Numbered from the stretch's first letter, positions 1-8,031 are shown. The stretch: 64,000 bases of DNA from an uncultured Clostridia bacterium (GCA_944332455.1 CALVJY010000012.1:1-64000); one strand, 5' to 3'. Notes: generated by a model not told the origin, from the sequence alone. Numbers and translations are program-made.

Positions 1-229
1 CAGCGGCACCAAGCAAGGAACACGACACTGGCCAAGGGCCCTGCTCGTGTTCCTTTTGCTTTTGCCTCGTCCGGGCCTCCGAAATCGTGACGCGATCGGG
101 CCCCGGCCAACGATCGCTGTTCCGCCGCCCGCCATGCGGGCGGGCTTACGCCCCCTGGCCAGCGGCACCAAGCAAGGAACACGACACCGGCTTTATGCCC
201 TGCTCGTGTTCCTTTTGCTTTTGCCTTGG
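1..229. repeat. Two direct copies of a hairpin-bearing repeat
   Basis: A block of about 70 bp starting CAGCGGCACCAAGC at position 1 recurs at position 160 (period 159). Each copy holds an 11-bp stem, AAGGAACACGA (15-25 and 174-184) pairing with TCGTGTTCCTT (45-55 and 204-214), followed by a T-rich run, so each could act as an intrinsic terminator. Only the stem loop differs between copies. The first copy starts at base 1, so the array may continue to the left. No gene is visible in 1-335. Confidence 0.75.
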
Positions 230-276
230 CTTGTTTAAAAAACAGGGTTCTGGAATTCCCGCTCGGTCCATGCAAC

Positions 277-305
277 TTGATTTTGCAAGGAAATTGTGAT
301 ATAAT
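277..305 (+). promoter_or_regulatory. Sigma-A-type promoter
   Basis: TTGATT (277-282), 17-bp spacer, TATAAT (300-305). It lies about 30 bp upstream of the DUF4375-like gene and is the only good promoter in the first 335 bases. Confidence 0.7.
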
Positions 306-335
306 GAATGTGACAATGGCTTAGGGGACGATCTT

Positions 336-734
336 ATGGGACTGTTTCATGTTTTCAGGAAGAAGAAAGTTCAACTGACGGAAGAACAGCTGAAATGGAA
401 CAAAATGTGGGAATTGTGGACAGAAGGGCAGGCCAATCCGCCCTATGCGGAACTGATGACCTATCAGAGTGAGGTCAACAACGGCGGACATGTGCAATAT
501 TTTGACAACCTGGAAAACAGAGGGGACTTGCAAAAGGAGATGTCGGTCTTGAAAACCATTTTGCCGTCAAAGCTTGTGGAAGTCCTTGAAGAAGCGCATC
601 GGGCCTATCTGGTCTCAGAGGAAGACGAGGAAGGGGCGGAAGAAATTTTGAGCCGGTGTGACGAGTTGTTCTATGAAAACGAGCAAGAGATCAATCGCAT
701 ATTGGAAGGTTACGCTGCCAAAATGGAACTGTGA
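336..734 (+). CDS. DUF4375 (DMP19-like) family protein
   Basis: A 132-residue soluble acidic protein. Residues about 44-57 contain the NNGGHVQYFDN signature typical of DUF4375 proteins, followed by a helical acidic C-terminal half. Members of this family include DMP19, described as a DNA-mimic protein, but most are uncharacterised and no DNA-mimic role can be claimed here. The ATG follows AGGGGA by about 8 bases and sits behind the promoter at 277. The next gene follows after 57 bases in the same direction, so the two may be cotranscribed. No signal peptide or membrane segment is visible. Confidence 0.7.
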   Translation: MGLFHVFRKKKVQLTEEQLKWNKMWELWTEGQANPPYAELMTYQSEVNNGGHVQYFDNLENRGDLQKEMSVLKTILPSKLVEVLEEAHRAYLVSEEDEEGAEEILSRCDELFYENEQEINRILEGYAAKMEL

Positions 735-791
735 TCATCTGACAGTCAGGATCCAATTTGAAATTAAAGAGTGTAAGGAATCATCACGGAT

Positions 792-1382
792 ATGATCTTA
801 TATCTTACCAGGAAGACATTTGAACGCTACAAACTGGATCCGCCGGAGAACAGCCTTTTTCCCGTAAAAGAGATCACGGCGGCGGTAAAGGAGCGGGAGC
901 AGGGGATCGGCTTGCTCGAATGGGGAGGGAAGCTGTTCTATTTTGACAGAAGAAAATGTATTCAATTTTCGAACTTTGCCTCAAAATTTACCGTGTTTCT
1001 CTTCGATGCCAAGGTGGAAAAATTGCCGTTTTTGGGTGAGGCCATCTTTATGTATTTGTTTGACTTTTACCAGGGCAACAAAGAGATGACAAAATTGTTA
1101 AAGAGACTGGCGGACGAGCATCCCTTTGCCGTCATCGACAGGCTGAAAGACAAAAAGGCCATTGCCACCCTCAACCGGACGCAGTTGGATTTTGCTTTGG
1201 ACGGTTACAAATTTTATAAATTTATCGAAAATAATGTGCTGCAAACAAAAAAGATAAACAAGCTTGTGAATACTGACTGGCTTTTTACGCAAAGGGTCGA
1301 AAATCAATCCGGGCCGGAGTATTTTTACAGCGGTGAAAAATTTGAACAACTTCTGAAAGAGTATTATGCAAAATTGCCGTAG
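792..1382 (+). CDS. DUF6933-like hypothetical protein
   Basis: A 196-residue cytosolic protein. The N-terminus (MILYLTRKTFERYKL) and the stretch around residues 43-60 (WGGKLFYFDRRKCIQFSN) resemble DUF6933 proteins, which are small and of unknown function; the family assignment is from memory of the motif only. The C-terminal half is basic and rich in aromatic residues. The start follows AAGGAA by about 10 bases. It is the second gene after the promoter at 277 and ends directly at a strong hairpin terminator. No catalytic motif is recognisable. Confidence 0.6.
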   Translation: MILYLTRKTFERYKLDPPENSLFPVKEITAAVKEREQGIGLLEWGGKLFYFDRRKCIQFSNFASKFTVFLFDAKVEKLPFLGEAIFMYLFDFYQGNKEMTKLLKRLADEHPFAVIDRLKDKKAIATLNRTQLDFALDGYKFYKFIENNVLQTKKINKLVNTDWLFTQRVENQSGPEYFYSGEKFEQLLKEYYAKLP

Positions 1383-1414
1383 CAAAAAAGCCGAACATCA
1401 TTCGGCTTTTTTGC
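1382..1414. terminator. Bidirectional intrinsic terminator
   Basis: A 14-bp perfect stem (GCAAAAAAGCCGAA, 1382-1395, with its complement 1401-1414) and a 5-base loop. A- and T-runs on both flanks allow function on both strands; the flanking genes at 792 (+) and 1543 (-) converge on it. Confidence 0.9.
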
Positions 1415-1542
1415 TTTGAGAGACACTATGAGCTGACCTCAGCATCCTGCAAGGGTATAACACATTTTTTCATCCTTGGCGAGGGGAGTGAAAAATGGCT
1501 GCTTCTTTGCGAGGATCGTTAAGGCAACGTTCCGTTGCTGCT

Positions 1543-2070
1543 TTACAGGTCATCCACCACAATCAAGTCCTTGTTTTCGAGTGAAAACTCGGTTACCGGT
1601 TCGGCCGTTTCAAAATAACTGTAGTTGTAGATATCCTGTTCTACCCCGTCTATTGTGATCGAGTCGTAATAGTACAAAAGTTCGTCTTGCAGAATATATC
1701 GGAAGAAAAAGTTGTAGTAACGGTCTTCTCCCTGAAAAGCGGCCAGATTGCCCACAACGGCGCCGTCCCGGAGCATGACGGGGGAATAGTCGAATTCCAC
1801 CGCCTTGTTCAGGGGGCCGAATTTCCGGACGGGACAAATGTCGATGATGACTTCTCCGATTTTCTCGTTGTTCTCGACCATATCGTAATTGATGCAGTAA
1901 AAATCATATTCGTCGGTCCGGATCACGGGATTATCTGCCAGAACAGGCCCCGCAGCCCCCGTTGAGGTAAACCGATAACCAAGCGAAAAAATGATGATGA
2001 AGGCGATCAGAAGACAAACGATCAGTCCGCCCAAGACGATCGCTGAAATTTTGAGTGCACGCTTTTCCAT
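1543..2070 (-). CDS. Membrane-anchored hypothetical protein
   Basis: A 175-residue protein with a single N-terminal hydrophobic segment at about residues 8-32 and a short basic leader, giving a membrane anchor or uncleaved signal with the rest outside. There is no lipobox. The extracytoplasmic part is rich in Asp, Glu and Tyr and has no family signature that I recognise. It is monocistronic and converges with the gene at 792. AT-rich DNA at 2097-2130 upstream contains TATAAT-like boxes but no convincing -35, so the promoter is unassigned. Confidence 0.65.
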   Translation of the reverse strand: MEKRALKISAIVLGGLIVCLLIAFIIIFSLGYRFTSTGAAGPVLADNPVIRTDEYDFYCINYDMVENNEKIGEVIIDICPVRKFGPLNKAVEFDYSPVMLRDGAVVGNLAAFQGEDRYYNFFFRYILQDELLYYYDSITIDGVEQDIYNYSYFETAEPVTEFSLENKDLIVVDDL

Positions 2071-2373
2071 GTGGACTCCCTCAAGTTTGAACTAAGTCTT
2101 ATTATATCACATTATATTATAACAAAAATTTTTTACCAAATGTTTTGAAGTCAAAACATCGATCAGATCCCGAGGCCTTAAAGTAATAACGATAGTCTGA
2201 AGGTGAGTTCCCCGGACAATTATCTGTTGAAGCCATAATTTTGGGAGAGGGGAAAGGCTTGCCCTAAGGCAATGAAAAGGGGGAAAGAAAAGGTCCGGAT
2301 CCAAAGAGAGCGGAAAATCGGAAAAATCTCCCTGAAATCGTCTGTCAAAGAGGAGGACGGAAAAAACTTCAGA

Positions 2374-3168
2374 TCAGAGCGGGGCAGGCGCGTCCGACCC
2401 CAAAGGGACCTGGATCTGATAATTCCACTGCAAAATGCCGGAAAGCACCACCATGGCCAGGGAAAACGGGGGAGGAGCGCTGAGGGCTTCGGCCGCGGCG
2501 AGCAGCTCTCCGGTCACCCGTTCGCGATCCGCTTCCGTGCAGTCGGCGCAGAGGTATTTCCCGGCCGGCAGCCGGATCAGCCCCTCGGTCTTTTGCCAGC
2601 GCGTGCAGACGGCGAACAGGCGGGAACTTCCCGCCGCCGTGTAGACGCCGGCGGCGTCCTCGAAGGAAAAGGCATCTCGATTCTCCTCGCCGACCTGCGC
2701 GTAAAAATGGCGGAGGTAGTTCCACAAGTTGTCGACCGAAGGCTGGCTCAGGTCCTTCGACAGCAGAATGACGCGGGCCGGAAAAGTTCGCTCCGTCTGT
2801 TTCGTCTGCGGAGTCCGACTGGCTTTGCTCTCGTAAAAAGTCCTGGCCCGCCGGATCCTGTCCTTGGCCTCGTAAAGCTCGGCGATCTTCCGGTCGGCCT
2901 TTTGCTCGGCCCCGGCCAGAAAGGCCGCGATCCGCTCCATGTCGTCGAAGGCCAGCACCCGCCCGATCTCCTCGAGGGAGAGATCCATGCATTGCAGCGC
3001 CCGGATCGTGTGCAGCCGGACGATCTCCTGTTCGGAATAGTAGCGGTATCCCGTCCATTCATCCGTCTTGCGGGGGTGGACCAGGCCGATCCGGTCATAG
3101 TGTCGGAGGGTCTCTGTCGTCATGCCGGCCAATTCGGCCGCTTTGCCGATCGAAAAAAATTTTTCCAT
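2374..3168 (-). CDS. MerR-family transcriptional regulator with BmrR-like effector domain
   Basis: A 264-residue activator. Residues 1-70 form the winged helix (FSIGKAAELAGMTTETLRHY, then the RYYSEQEIVRLHTIRALQ region), residues about 75-110 the coiled coil, and residues about 115-264 a GyrI/BmrR-type ligand-binding domain ending in YQIQVPL. Such proteins activate promoters with an overlong 19-bp spacer when a ligand binds. The in-frame coding potential upstream of 3168 is a shadow of the opposite-strand gene; the start at 3168 fits the family N-terminus exactly. It is divergent from the lipoprotein at 3271, and a canonical MerR promoter lies between the two, so that lipoprotein is the likely target. 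Confidence 0.9.
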   Translation of the reverse strand: MEKFFSIGKAAELAGMTTETLRHYDRIGLVHPRKTDEWTGYRYYSEQEIVRLHTIRALQCMDLSLEEIGRVLAFDDMERIAAFLAGAEQKADRKIAELYEAKDRIRRARTFYESKASRTPQTKQTERTFPARVILLSKDLSQPSVDNLWNYLRHFYAQVGEENRDAFSFEDAAGVYTAAGSSRLFAVCTRWQKTEGLIRLPAGKYLCADCTEADRERVTGELLAAAEALSAPPPFSLAMVVLSGILQWNYQIQVPLGSDAPAPL

Positions 3169-3184
3169 CAGCCCCCAAATCTCC

Positions 3185-3215
3185 TTGACTTTTGTGTTAC
3201 ACAAAGGTTTATACT
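3185..3215 (+). promoter_or_regulatory. MerR-type promoter with 19-bp spacer and operator palindrome
   Basis: TTGACT (3185-3190) and TATACT (3210-3215) are separated by 19 bp, the unusual spacing of MerR-activated promoters. The spacer is filled by the perfect palindrome TTTGTGT-T-ACACAAA (3191-3205). It reads toward the lipoprotein at 3271 and lies 17 bp from the MerR gene start. Confidence 0.85.
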
Positions 3216-3270
3216 GATTATAACATGAAAGATGCCATTCTGTCAAACCTGAACAAGGAGGTAACTGAAC

Positions 3271-4053
3271 ATGAAAAAATTCACCGGCATTTTCGTATTC
3301 GGACTCTGCGCAGCCCTGCTTCTGACCTTTGGGGGCTGTGCGGACGATCAGGTCTTTGAGCAAGGAGACTACACGGCGGATCCGTCGGTAACCGGCCTGG
3401 TCCTCAATGTTCAGGACCGGGAGATCGAGATCGTAAAGTCGGAGGGCAGCCAGATCCTGTTGGCCTACTACGAAAGTCAGCAGGAGTACTATGACTTTTC
3501 GGTCGCGGACGGCGTGCTGACCGTCACGTATGTGACCGACAAGGGTTGGACGGACTACATCGGGTCCAAACCGGACGCACAGTACCGCAGGATCCGCATC
3601 GAGGTCCCCGCCGATCTTCTGACCGATCTGGACGTTTCGACCACAAACGAAAAAATTTCCCTGCAAGGCGTGTCGGCCTCGGGCAGCATCACCCTGAGCA
3701 GCAACGGGGGAGATCTGGCTCTTGAGACGGTCGCCGCCGGGAAAGACCTGACTTTGACCGCCAAGAACGGCAGTATTTCGCTGAACGGCGTGTCGGCTTC
3801 GGGGACCATGGCCCTGAACAGCGACGGAGGAGATCTGAATCTCGATGCCGTCGACGCGGGGGAGGGACTGAATCTGACCGCCAAGAACGGCAGCATTTCG
3901 GGCAGCGTCCTGGGTAGCTGGGATGACTTCGCGATCACCTGCGAGGTCAAAAAGGGAGACACCAATCTCCCCGAACAAAAACCCGGCGGAGAAAAATTCC
4001 TGAATGTGTCCTGCAACAACGGCGACGTCGATCTCGAACTGGTCCAGGCCTGA
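3271..4053 (+). CDS. DUF4097-type beta-helical lipoprotein
   Basis: A 260-residue exported protein. Signal peptide with lipobox around residues 20-24 (FGGC, acylated Cys24). The mature part contains short repeats of the NGSISL / NGGDLALE kind, typical of DUF4097 right-handed beta-helix proteins found in envelope-stress operons. Residues 131-170 and 171-210 are an exact-length tandem duplication of 40 residues. AAGGAGGT lies 8 bases before the ATG. It is probably activated by the divergent MerR regulator and ends at the hairpin near 4240. Role in envelope protection is inferred from family context only. Confidence 0.8.
   Translation: MKKFTGIFVFGLCAALLLTFGGCADDQVFEQGDYTADPSVTGLVLNVQDREIEIVKSEGSQILLAYYESQQEYYDFSVADGVLTVTYVTDKGWTDYIGSKPDAQYRRIRIEVPADLLTDLDVSTTNEKISLQGVSASGSITLSSNGGDLALETVAAGKDLTLTAKNGSISLNGVSASGTMALNSDGGDLNLDAVDAGEGLNLTAKNGSISGSVLGSWDDFAITCEVKKGDTNLPEQKPGGEKFLNVSCNNGDVDLELVQA
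3661..3900 (+). repeat. 120-bp tandem duplication inside the DUF4097 lipoprotein gene
   Basis: Bases 3661-3780 and 3781-3900 align end to end without gaps and encode two 40-residue beta-helix units (GVSASG...NGGDL...LTAKNGSIS). The identity is high enough to indicate recent in-frame unit duplication. Confidence 0.8.
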
Positions 4054-4056
4054 CAA

Positions 4057-4569
4057 GATGCCGGCTCATGCGTTCGGCAGGGCCTTTTGGCAGAGGTGCG
4101 GCCCGATCTTACCGAGGCTGCCGGCGAATTTGCCAAGATCTGATCTGAACAGGGCCTGCCGGCCAAGGTCCGGACCCAAGGCCGGAGGGAGGATCTGCCG
4201 GGCGCAATTGCCCAAGCGTAACGAGAAAGTCAAAAAGGCGGGCGCGGATCTGTTCCGCGCCCGTCCGGCTTTTTCGATGATGACAAATTGATGGAACGTC
4301 AGGCCTTTGCGCCGGCAGCAATACCGGAAAAATCTTTCCGCAGCGGAGAGGCGGTCAGGTCCGGGAGCCTGGCTGTCAGCGGCCGTTCCGGCCGGGGCAG
4401 GTCTCCGGCTTCCGGAAAAAGCTTCATTCTGAATTTCCGATTTTCTTCCAGATGTCCGGCCAAAGCAAAGTGTTCGGGCGCAAAGGCGACCATCCTGCCC
4501 GCCCGGCCGACCCCGTTCTGCTCTTCCGCAGACAGCCAGAAGAGATTCTTGGCAAAAAAGACCCGGCGC
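4057..4569. other. Gene-free stretch
   Basis: No reading frame here has a ribosome binding site or family resemblance. The only clear element is the hairpin at 4240-4274. Between the two convergent lipoprotein genes the rest appears to be spacer. Confidence 0.5.
4240..4274 (+). terminator. Intrinsic terminator after the DUF4097 lipoprotein
   Basis: Stem GGGCGCGGA (4240-4248) with TCCGCGCCC (4254-4262), 5-base loop, then GTCCGGC and a T5 run; an A5 run in front allows use in both directions. Confidence 0.75.
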
Positions 4570-4986
4570 TCACTCGGCCGGGACAAAGTTCAGGGTCAGG
4601 CCGCCTTTGGTCAGGTTCATGGTTCCCTGCTGCGAGCCGTCGGCAAAGGTCGTCAGTCCGTTGGTCAGGTATCCCGTTTCGCCGTCGCTGAACTGAACTT
4701 CAAAGATCTCCGACCCCTTGCTGTCGATCAGGCGGTAGGTCCCGTTCCAGCTCTCACTGCCGACCTCCACCCACAGGGCGCCGTTCTCAAAGCGGCAGGA
4801 GACGGCCAAAACTTCGGCTTCCGGGAAGGAGGAGGCGAGATCCTGCGAGCAGGCCACAACGGCCCCGCCCTCGCCCTGCATGGTCTCGAATTGCCAGGCC
4901 GTGGTCTCCAGCGGCAGGCAATTTGCCGCGCAGCCCGAGACAAAAACTGCCGCCGCTAAGACGGGCAGAAGAAAAAATCGTCTCAT
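4570..4986 (-). CDS. Small lipoprotein, function unknown
   Basis: A 138-residue protein with the N-terminus MRRFFLLPVLAAAVFVSGC, a clean signal peptide with lipobox VSGC (Cys19). The mature part is beta-rich and carries a Trp-rich motif (SWNGTYRL) followed by repeated Gly-Tyr-Leu turns, somewhat like META/lipocalin-fold lipoproteins, but I cannot assign a family. The start at 4986 was chosen over an upstream in-frame ATG because AAGGAGAA precedes it and the signal peptide begins there. Promoter at 5032-5061. Confidence 0.75.
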   Translation of the reverse strand: MRRFFLLPVLAAAVFVSGCAANCLPLETTAWQFETMQGEGGAVVACSQDLASSFPEAEVLAVSCRFENGALWVEVGSESWNGTYRLIDSKGSEIFEVQFSDGETGYLTNGLTTFADGSQQGTMNLTKGGLTLNFVPAE

Positions 4987-5031
4987 TAGTTCTCCTTCCA
5001 TTCCGCGGTTTCCGCGGCGTGATCTTTTTTA

Positions 5032-5061
5032 TATATAAACCGTTTTTCCGGCCTCAATCAA
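5032..5061 (-). promoter_or_regulatory. Promoter of the small lipoprotein gene
   Basis: On the minus strand TTGATT (5061-5056), an 18-bp spacer, then TATATA (5037-5032), about 45 bp upstream of the start codon. Confidence 0.5.
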
Positions 5062-5091
5062 AAAAAGATTCCCAAAAGCTCCCAAAACTGT

Positions 5092-5120
5092 TTGACTTTT
5101 GGAAGGGAATGACCTATAAT
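5092..5120 (+). promoter_or_regulatory. Promoter of tRNA-Arg
   Basis: TTGACT (5092-5097), 17-bp spacer, TATAAT (5115-5120); transcription would start near 5127, about 66 bases before the tRNA. Confidence 0.85.
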
Positions 5121-5192
5121 AGAAAGGCTGGATTCGAAACGGGTCCCGAAGATCGGTTTTCGTCCCGTTCGATCTTTCAAACAATCCATTAT

Positions 5193-5269
5193 GCGCCTTT
5201 AGCTCAATTGGATAGAGCGTTGGTCTACGGAACCAAAGGTTAGGGATTCGAGCTCCTTAAGGCGCGCCA
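5193..5269 (+). tRNA. tRNA-Arg (anticodon ACG)
   Basis: A 77-base cloverleaf. Acceptor GCGCCTT/AAGGCGC, D stem GCTC/GAGC, anticodon stem TTGGT/ACCAA with loop CTACGGA (anticodon ACG, decoding CGU and, after inosine modification, CGC/CGA), T arm with loop TTCGAGC, discriminator G, and a genomically encoded CCA (5267-5269). It has its own promoter and a terminator directly after. Confidence 0.95.
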
Positions 5270-5273
5270 AAAA

Positions 5274-5312
5274 CGGTCAGGATCAGACGATCTTGGCCGC
5301 TTTTATGTTTTT
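5274..5312 (+). terminator. Terminator of the tRNA gene
   Basis: Stem CGGTCAGGATC (5274-5284) with GATCTTGGCCG (5289-5299), two G-U pairs, 4-base loop, then C and the T-rich run TTTTATGTTTTT. Confidence 0.75.
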
Positions 5313-5335
5313 AGCAAAATCTGTATGCAAGGCGG

Positions 5336-5364
5336 TTGAAAAACTTTTCAGTATATGCTATAAT
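5336..5364 (+). promoter_or_regulatory. Strong promoter with extended -10
   Basis: TTGAAA (5336-5341), 17-bp spacer, TATAAT (5359-5364) with TG one base upstream. It reads into the flavoprotein remnant and could now serve the membrane-protein gene at 5907. Confidence 0.7.
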
Positions 5365-5432
5365 ATTTTTGAAAAGATCAGAAATTATCCGATCTGAAAA
5401 TTGCACCGTGTAAATTGTGCGAGGGCGGATAA

Positions 5433-5854
5433 TGCCTTGCCTGCATGAAAAAAGATTCGTGCATTTACACGAACGACGATTTTCATATCCTCTACGACAA
5501 AATTGCGCAGGCAGACGGTTTGATCTTGGGCTCTCCCGTTTACGGTGCGGATATCACGGCAAAAATGAAGATCTTTCTTGACCGCCTCAGCATTGCGAGC
5601 ATGAACAATCCGAAAGTTTTAAGACGAAAACCTGCGGCGGGCGTTGTCGCCGTGCGCAGGGGCGGCGGTATTGCCGCCGTGGACAGCCTGAATCATTTTA
5701 TGTTGTTCAAGAAATGCTCGTGGTCGGTTCTACCTATTGGAACATGGTTTACGGGAAGGACATAGGCGACGTTCTGAGCGATGACGAAGGCCTTGCAAAT
5801 ATGCGCAACATCGGCGAAAATTTGGCATGGCTCTTGAACAAGCTTCATGCATAA
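5433..5854 (+). pseudogene. Remnant of an iron-sulfur flavoprotein / NADPH-dependent FMN reductase
   Basis: Residual sequence reads C-L-A-C-M-K-K-D-S-C followed by TNDDFHILYDKIAQADG and LILGSPVYG, matching the cysteine motif and FMN-binding region of iron-sulfur flavoproteins. The first 50 or so residues of the family are missing; an in-frame TAA at 5430 precedes the Cys motif. Around 5704-5708 a one-base deletion shifts the frame: the C-terminal part (VQEMLVVGSTYWNMVYG, then ENLAWLLNKLHA and TAA at 5852-5854) continues in another frame. N-terminal loss plus a frameshift indicate a dead gene. It lies directly after a tRNA gene, a common junction for rearrangement. Confidence 0.8.
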
Positions 5855-5906
5855 CGGAATGACAAAATTTGAATTTTTCTCCGGGAATGAATGAAGGGAG
5901 GTTTGT

Positions 5907-6443
5907 ATGAAAAAGTATTTGCTTTCGCTGCCGGTGCTGCTCTTTCCCTACCTCGTCCTGGCGGCGCTGGTCTGCCTTTACACCGGCTTTCTGATGGAGG
6001 AGATCTTTCAAAGCAACGGCTTTCTGCTCATCGGAGCGGTGCTGCTGTGCGCGGTCGCCGCGGCCGGCTTTGCGGCCGTCGTCTGCGGCTGCGCCCTGGC
6101 CAAGAGGACTTCCGGGCAGGAGATGGCCCGGCTGAACATGGTGATCAAACTCTGTCAGATCCCGGCCTATCTGATAATTTTTGCGCTGGGTCTCTTTTGC
6201 CTGATCTCGATCTGGGGCATCCTGCTGACTTTGATCCTGGCGGCGGTGGACTGCTTTACCATCGCCATGACCGGGCTGATCGGTTCGGTATCGGCCTTCC
6301 GCAGCTACCGGGAGCGCAAATTGGCGAAGGGCGCCGCGGTGAGGGCTGCGATCTGTCAGTTCATCTTCTGCGTGGACGTATTCGCCTGCGTCAAGCTCTA
6401 CCTGGACGCCCGCAAGGCCCCGGCTTACGGGCAGGCGTCGTAA
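5907..6443 (+). CDS. Small polytopic membrane protein, unknown function
   Basis: A 178-residue protein with about four or five hydrophobic segments (near residues 5-28, 39-65, 84-104, 106-131 and a weaker one near 148-164) separated by short basic loops. A GGGAGG site precedes the ATG by 7 bases. It resembles small uncharacterised clostridial membrane proteins of the DUF6652 kind, but this is a weak recollection. No transporter or enzyme motif is visible. It follows the flavoprotein remnant by 52 bases. Confidence 0.65.
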   Translation: MKKYLLSLPVLLFPYLVLAALVCLYTGFLMEEIFQSNGFLLIGAVLLCAVAAAGFAAVVCGCALAKRTSGQEMARLNMVIKLCQIPAYLIIFALGLFCLISIWGILLTLILAAVDCFTIAMTGLIGSVSAFRSYRERKLAKGAAVRAAICQFIFCVDVFACVKLYLDARKAPAYGQAS

Positions 6444-6706
6444 GCTCTTAACGCCCTCAGCGGCGCATCGCGGCTTGAATGGCTGTGATGGCCCCGAGAC
6501 TGCAAATGAAGGGAACGCCGAAGCGCACCGTTCGGTATTTTTGACAGGAGTTGAGCAGTGGGCAGAGGATTGACAGAGGCCGAAGACCCGGGATGCTTTT
6601 CAGAAAAGAGGGGAACGCCTGATCGGGCAATGCCGTCCGGCGGTTTAACATTTGCCGAACAGACGGCCAAAAGAATCTGCGGCAGCCTGATCGGCGGAGG
6701 TAGGCC

Positions 6707-7153
6707 ATGAGCAAAGCCATCTTTTTGGGGGTCAAAACGCCCCTGCAACAGAGCTTTTTCCCGGCGCAGGAGATCTATTCGGACCTGCGCTATCCCGATT
6801 CTCTCTACGCTACGGAGGGAGTCTTTTTCGGGGAGCCGAGCGCGATCGCCAAGCGAAGGGTGGAGGCGGTCCCCGATCTTACGTGGTACGAAGTCATGGG
6901 CATGGTCGCCCCTTTCGCGTGCAAAAGCGGGGTGAGGGAGGTCCTGCCGGACTTTTACGAGGCTGCCCTGCAGGTCAGCGAGTGGTTTATCCGCTTTCTG
7001 AAGGAGCGGGCCGCCGAGGGGGAGGTCTGCCTGTTGCAGCTGAGGCTGGGCGACCCTGCCGACAAGAAGATCAGGACCGATCGGCTCCCGCTGTCAAAGC
7101 TAAAGCCCGTCGACTTTGAACTGCCCTTTGACGCCGCCCTGTGGCTGACCTGA
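6707..7153 (+). CDS. Hypothetical cytosolic protein
   Basis: A 148-residue protein with no signal peptide and no recognisable domain. Charge pattern and codon use are those of the neighbouring genes, and a good GGAGG site precedes the ATG. It lies 16 bases before the SRPBCC gene, so the two are probably cotranscribed. The 263-base gap before it shows no gene or clear promoter. Confidence 0.6.
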   Translation: MSKAIFLGVKTPLQQSFFPAQEIYSDLRYPDSLYATEGVFFGEPSAIAKRRVEAVPDLTWYEVMGMVAPFACKSGVREVLPDFYEAALQVSEWFIRFLKERAAEGEVCLLQLRLGDPADKKIRTDRLPLSKLKPVDFELPFDAALWLT

Positions 7154-7169
7154 GGAGGGGGGAGATTTT

Positions 7170-7565
7170 ATGGTGACTTCGGTCATGAAGGAGAGGCTGG
7201 ACGCGCCAGTCGAAAGGGTCTGGCGGGCGGTGACCGCGGTGGAAGAGTACGCCGTCTGGCGGAGCGATCTGAACAAAGCCGAATGGCTGAGCGGGGACTG
7301 TTTTGCCGAGTACGGCCGGAACGGGCAGACCCTGTTTCGGGTCACGCTGACACAGCCTCTTGCGCGCTGGGAATTTGAGCTGGAAAACCCGCTCCTCAAG
7401 GGGAACTGGAGGGGAGATTTTGAGGCCGAAGGAGAGGGGACTCTGCTGACTTTTACCGAGAATGTTCAGGTCAAAAAGGGGTGGCTGAGGCCCTTTGTCA
7501 AGGGGGCTCTCAGACGGCAGCAGAAGCGGTTCATGGAGGATCTGAAGCGCTTTCTGGAACTTTGA
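7170..7565 (+). CDS. SRPBCC (START/Bet v 1-like) domain protein
   Basis: A 131-residue single-domain protein. The opening pattern (VMKERLDAPVERVWRAVTAVEEYAVWRSDL) and the closing helix of about 25 residues fit polyketide-cyclase/SRPBCC proteins, which form a deep hydrophobic ligand cavity; the ligand cannot be read from sequence. GAGGAGGGGG precedes the ATG. Cotranscribed with the gene at 6707; ends before the terminator at 7689. Confidence 0.75.
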   Translation: MVTSVMKERLDAPVERVWRAVTAVEEYAVWRSDLNKAEWLSGDCFAEYGRNGQTLFRVTLTQPLARWEFELENPLLKGNWRGDFEAEGEGTLLTFTENVQVKKGWLRPFVKGALRRQQKRFMEDLKRFLEL

Positions 7566-7597
7566 TTGGTCCGGAAAGTGAAAAATATGCGAAAATA

Positions 7598-7610
7598 AAT
7601 GATTTTTGAA
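7598..7610 (+). repeat. AT-rich intergenic motif, copy A
   Basis: AATGATTTTTGAA, 33 bases after the stop codon of the SRPBCC gene. One of nine related copies in the window. Confidence 0.55.
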
Positions 7611-7688
7611 TCTTTTCAGATCACCAGAAATCAGAGGCACGGACCGAAGAAGAACGGCTCACATAACAAAATTCCGGATCATTTTTAG

Positions 7689-7723
7689 CTCGGACCATGC
7701 TTTTGTCTGGTCCGAGTTTTTTT
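7689..7723 (+). terminator. Intrinsic terminator
   Basis: Stem CTCGGACCA (7689-7697) with TGGTCCGAG (7708-7716), 10-base loop, then T7. Ends the 6707-7565 transcript. From here to 8008 I see no gene. Confidence 0.9.
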
Positions 7724-8008
7724 GATTTGGTGAAAGTCGTATCGTTCCGGGATCCCGTCAGCCGATTATCTTTCCTTTGCTGTTGCCACAGGCGCTTTGC
7801 GCGCCTACGCACTGCTCTTTTCCTTTTCCGACCGTCCTGCGACTGTCTTTTTTTCGTCATTCCGGAACAATGCAGGATCCAAAAGGCGGCCGGGGCGGAG
7901 TATGATTTCACCGAGCCCGGCGCATATTAAAAGGGCTGAAGCGCTCTTGTCTTTTCCGATCGGGCTTTGCCTTTCGGGTTTGATAAAAGAGGGAATCTGA
8001 AGCTAAAA

Positions 8009-8031
8009 AATGATTATTGAATGTTTTTATA
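8009..8031 (+). repeat. AT-rich intergenic motif, copy B, upstream of ku
   Basis: AATGATTATTGAA followed by TGTTTTTATA, ending 10 bases before the Ku start codon. It is the inverted partner of copy C after the gene. Confidence 0.65.

Noticed and set aside
1..229. CRISPR array
   Set aside because: Only two units, period 159, with the conserved part forming a terminator-like hairpin; no cas genes. No CRISPR-like array was seen anywhere in the window.
2374..4056. Open frame of 560 codons on the minus strand
   Set aside because: Only the last 264 codons are the MerR protein; the rest is antisense to the lipoprotein gene and has no family signal or start site.
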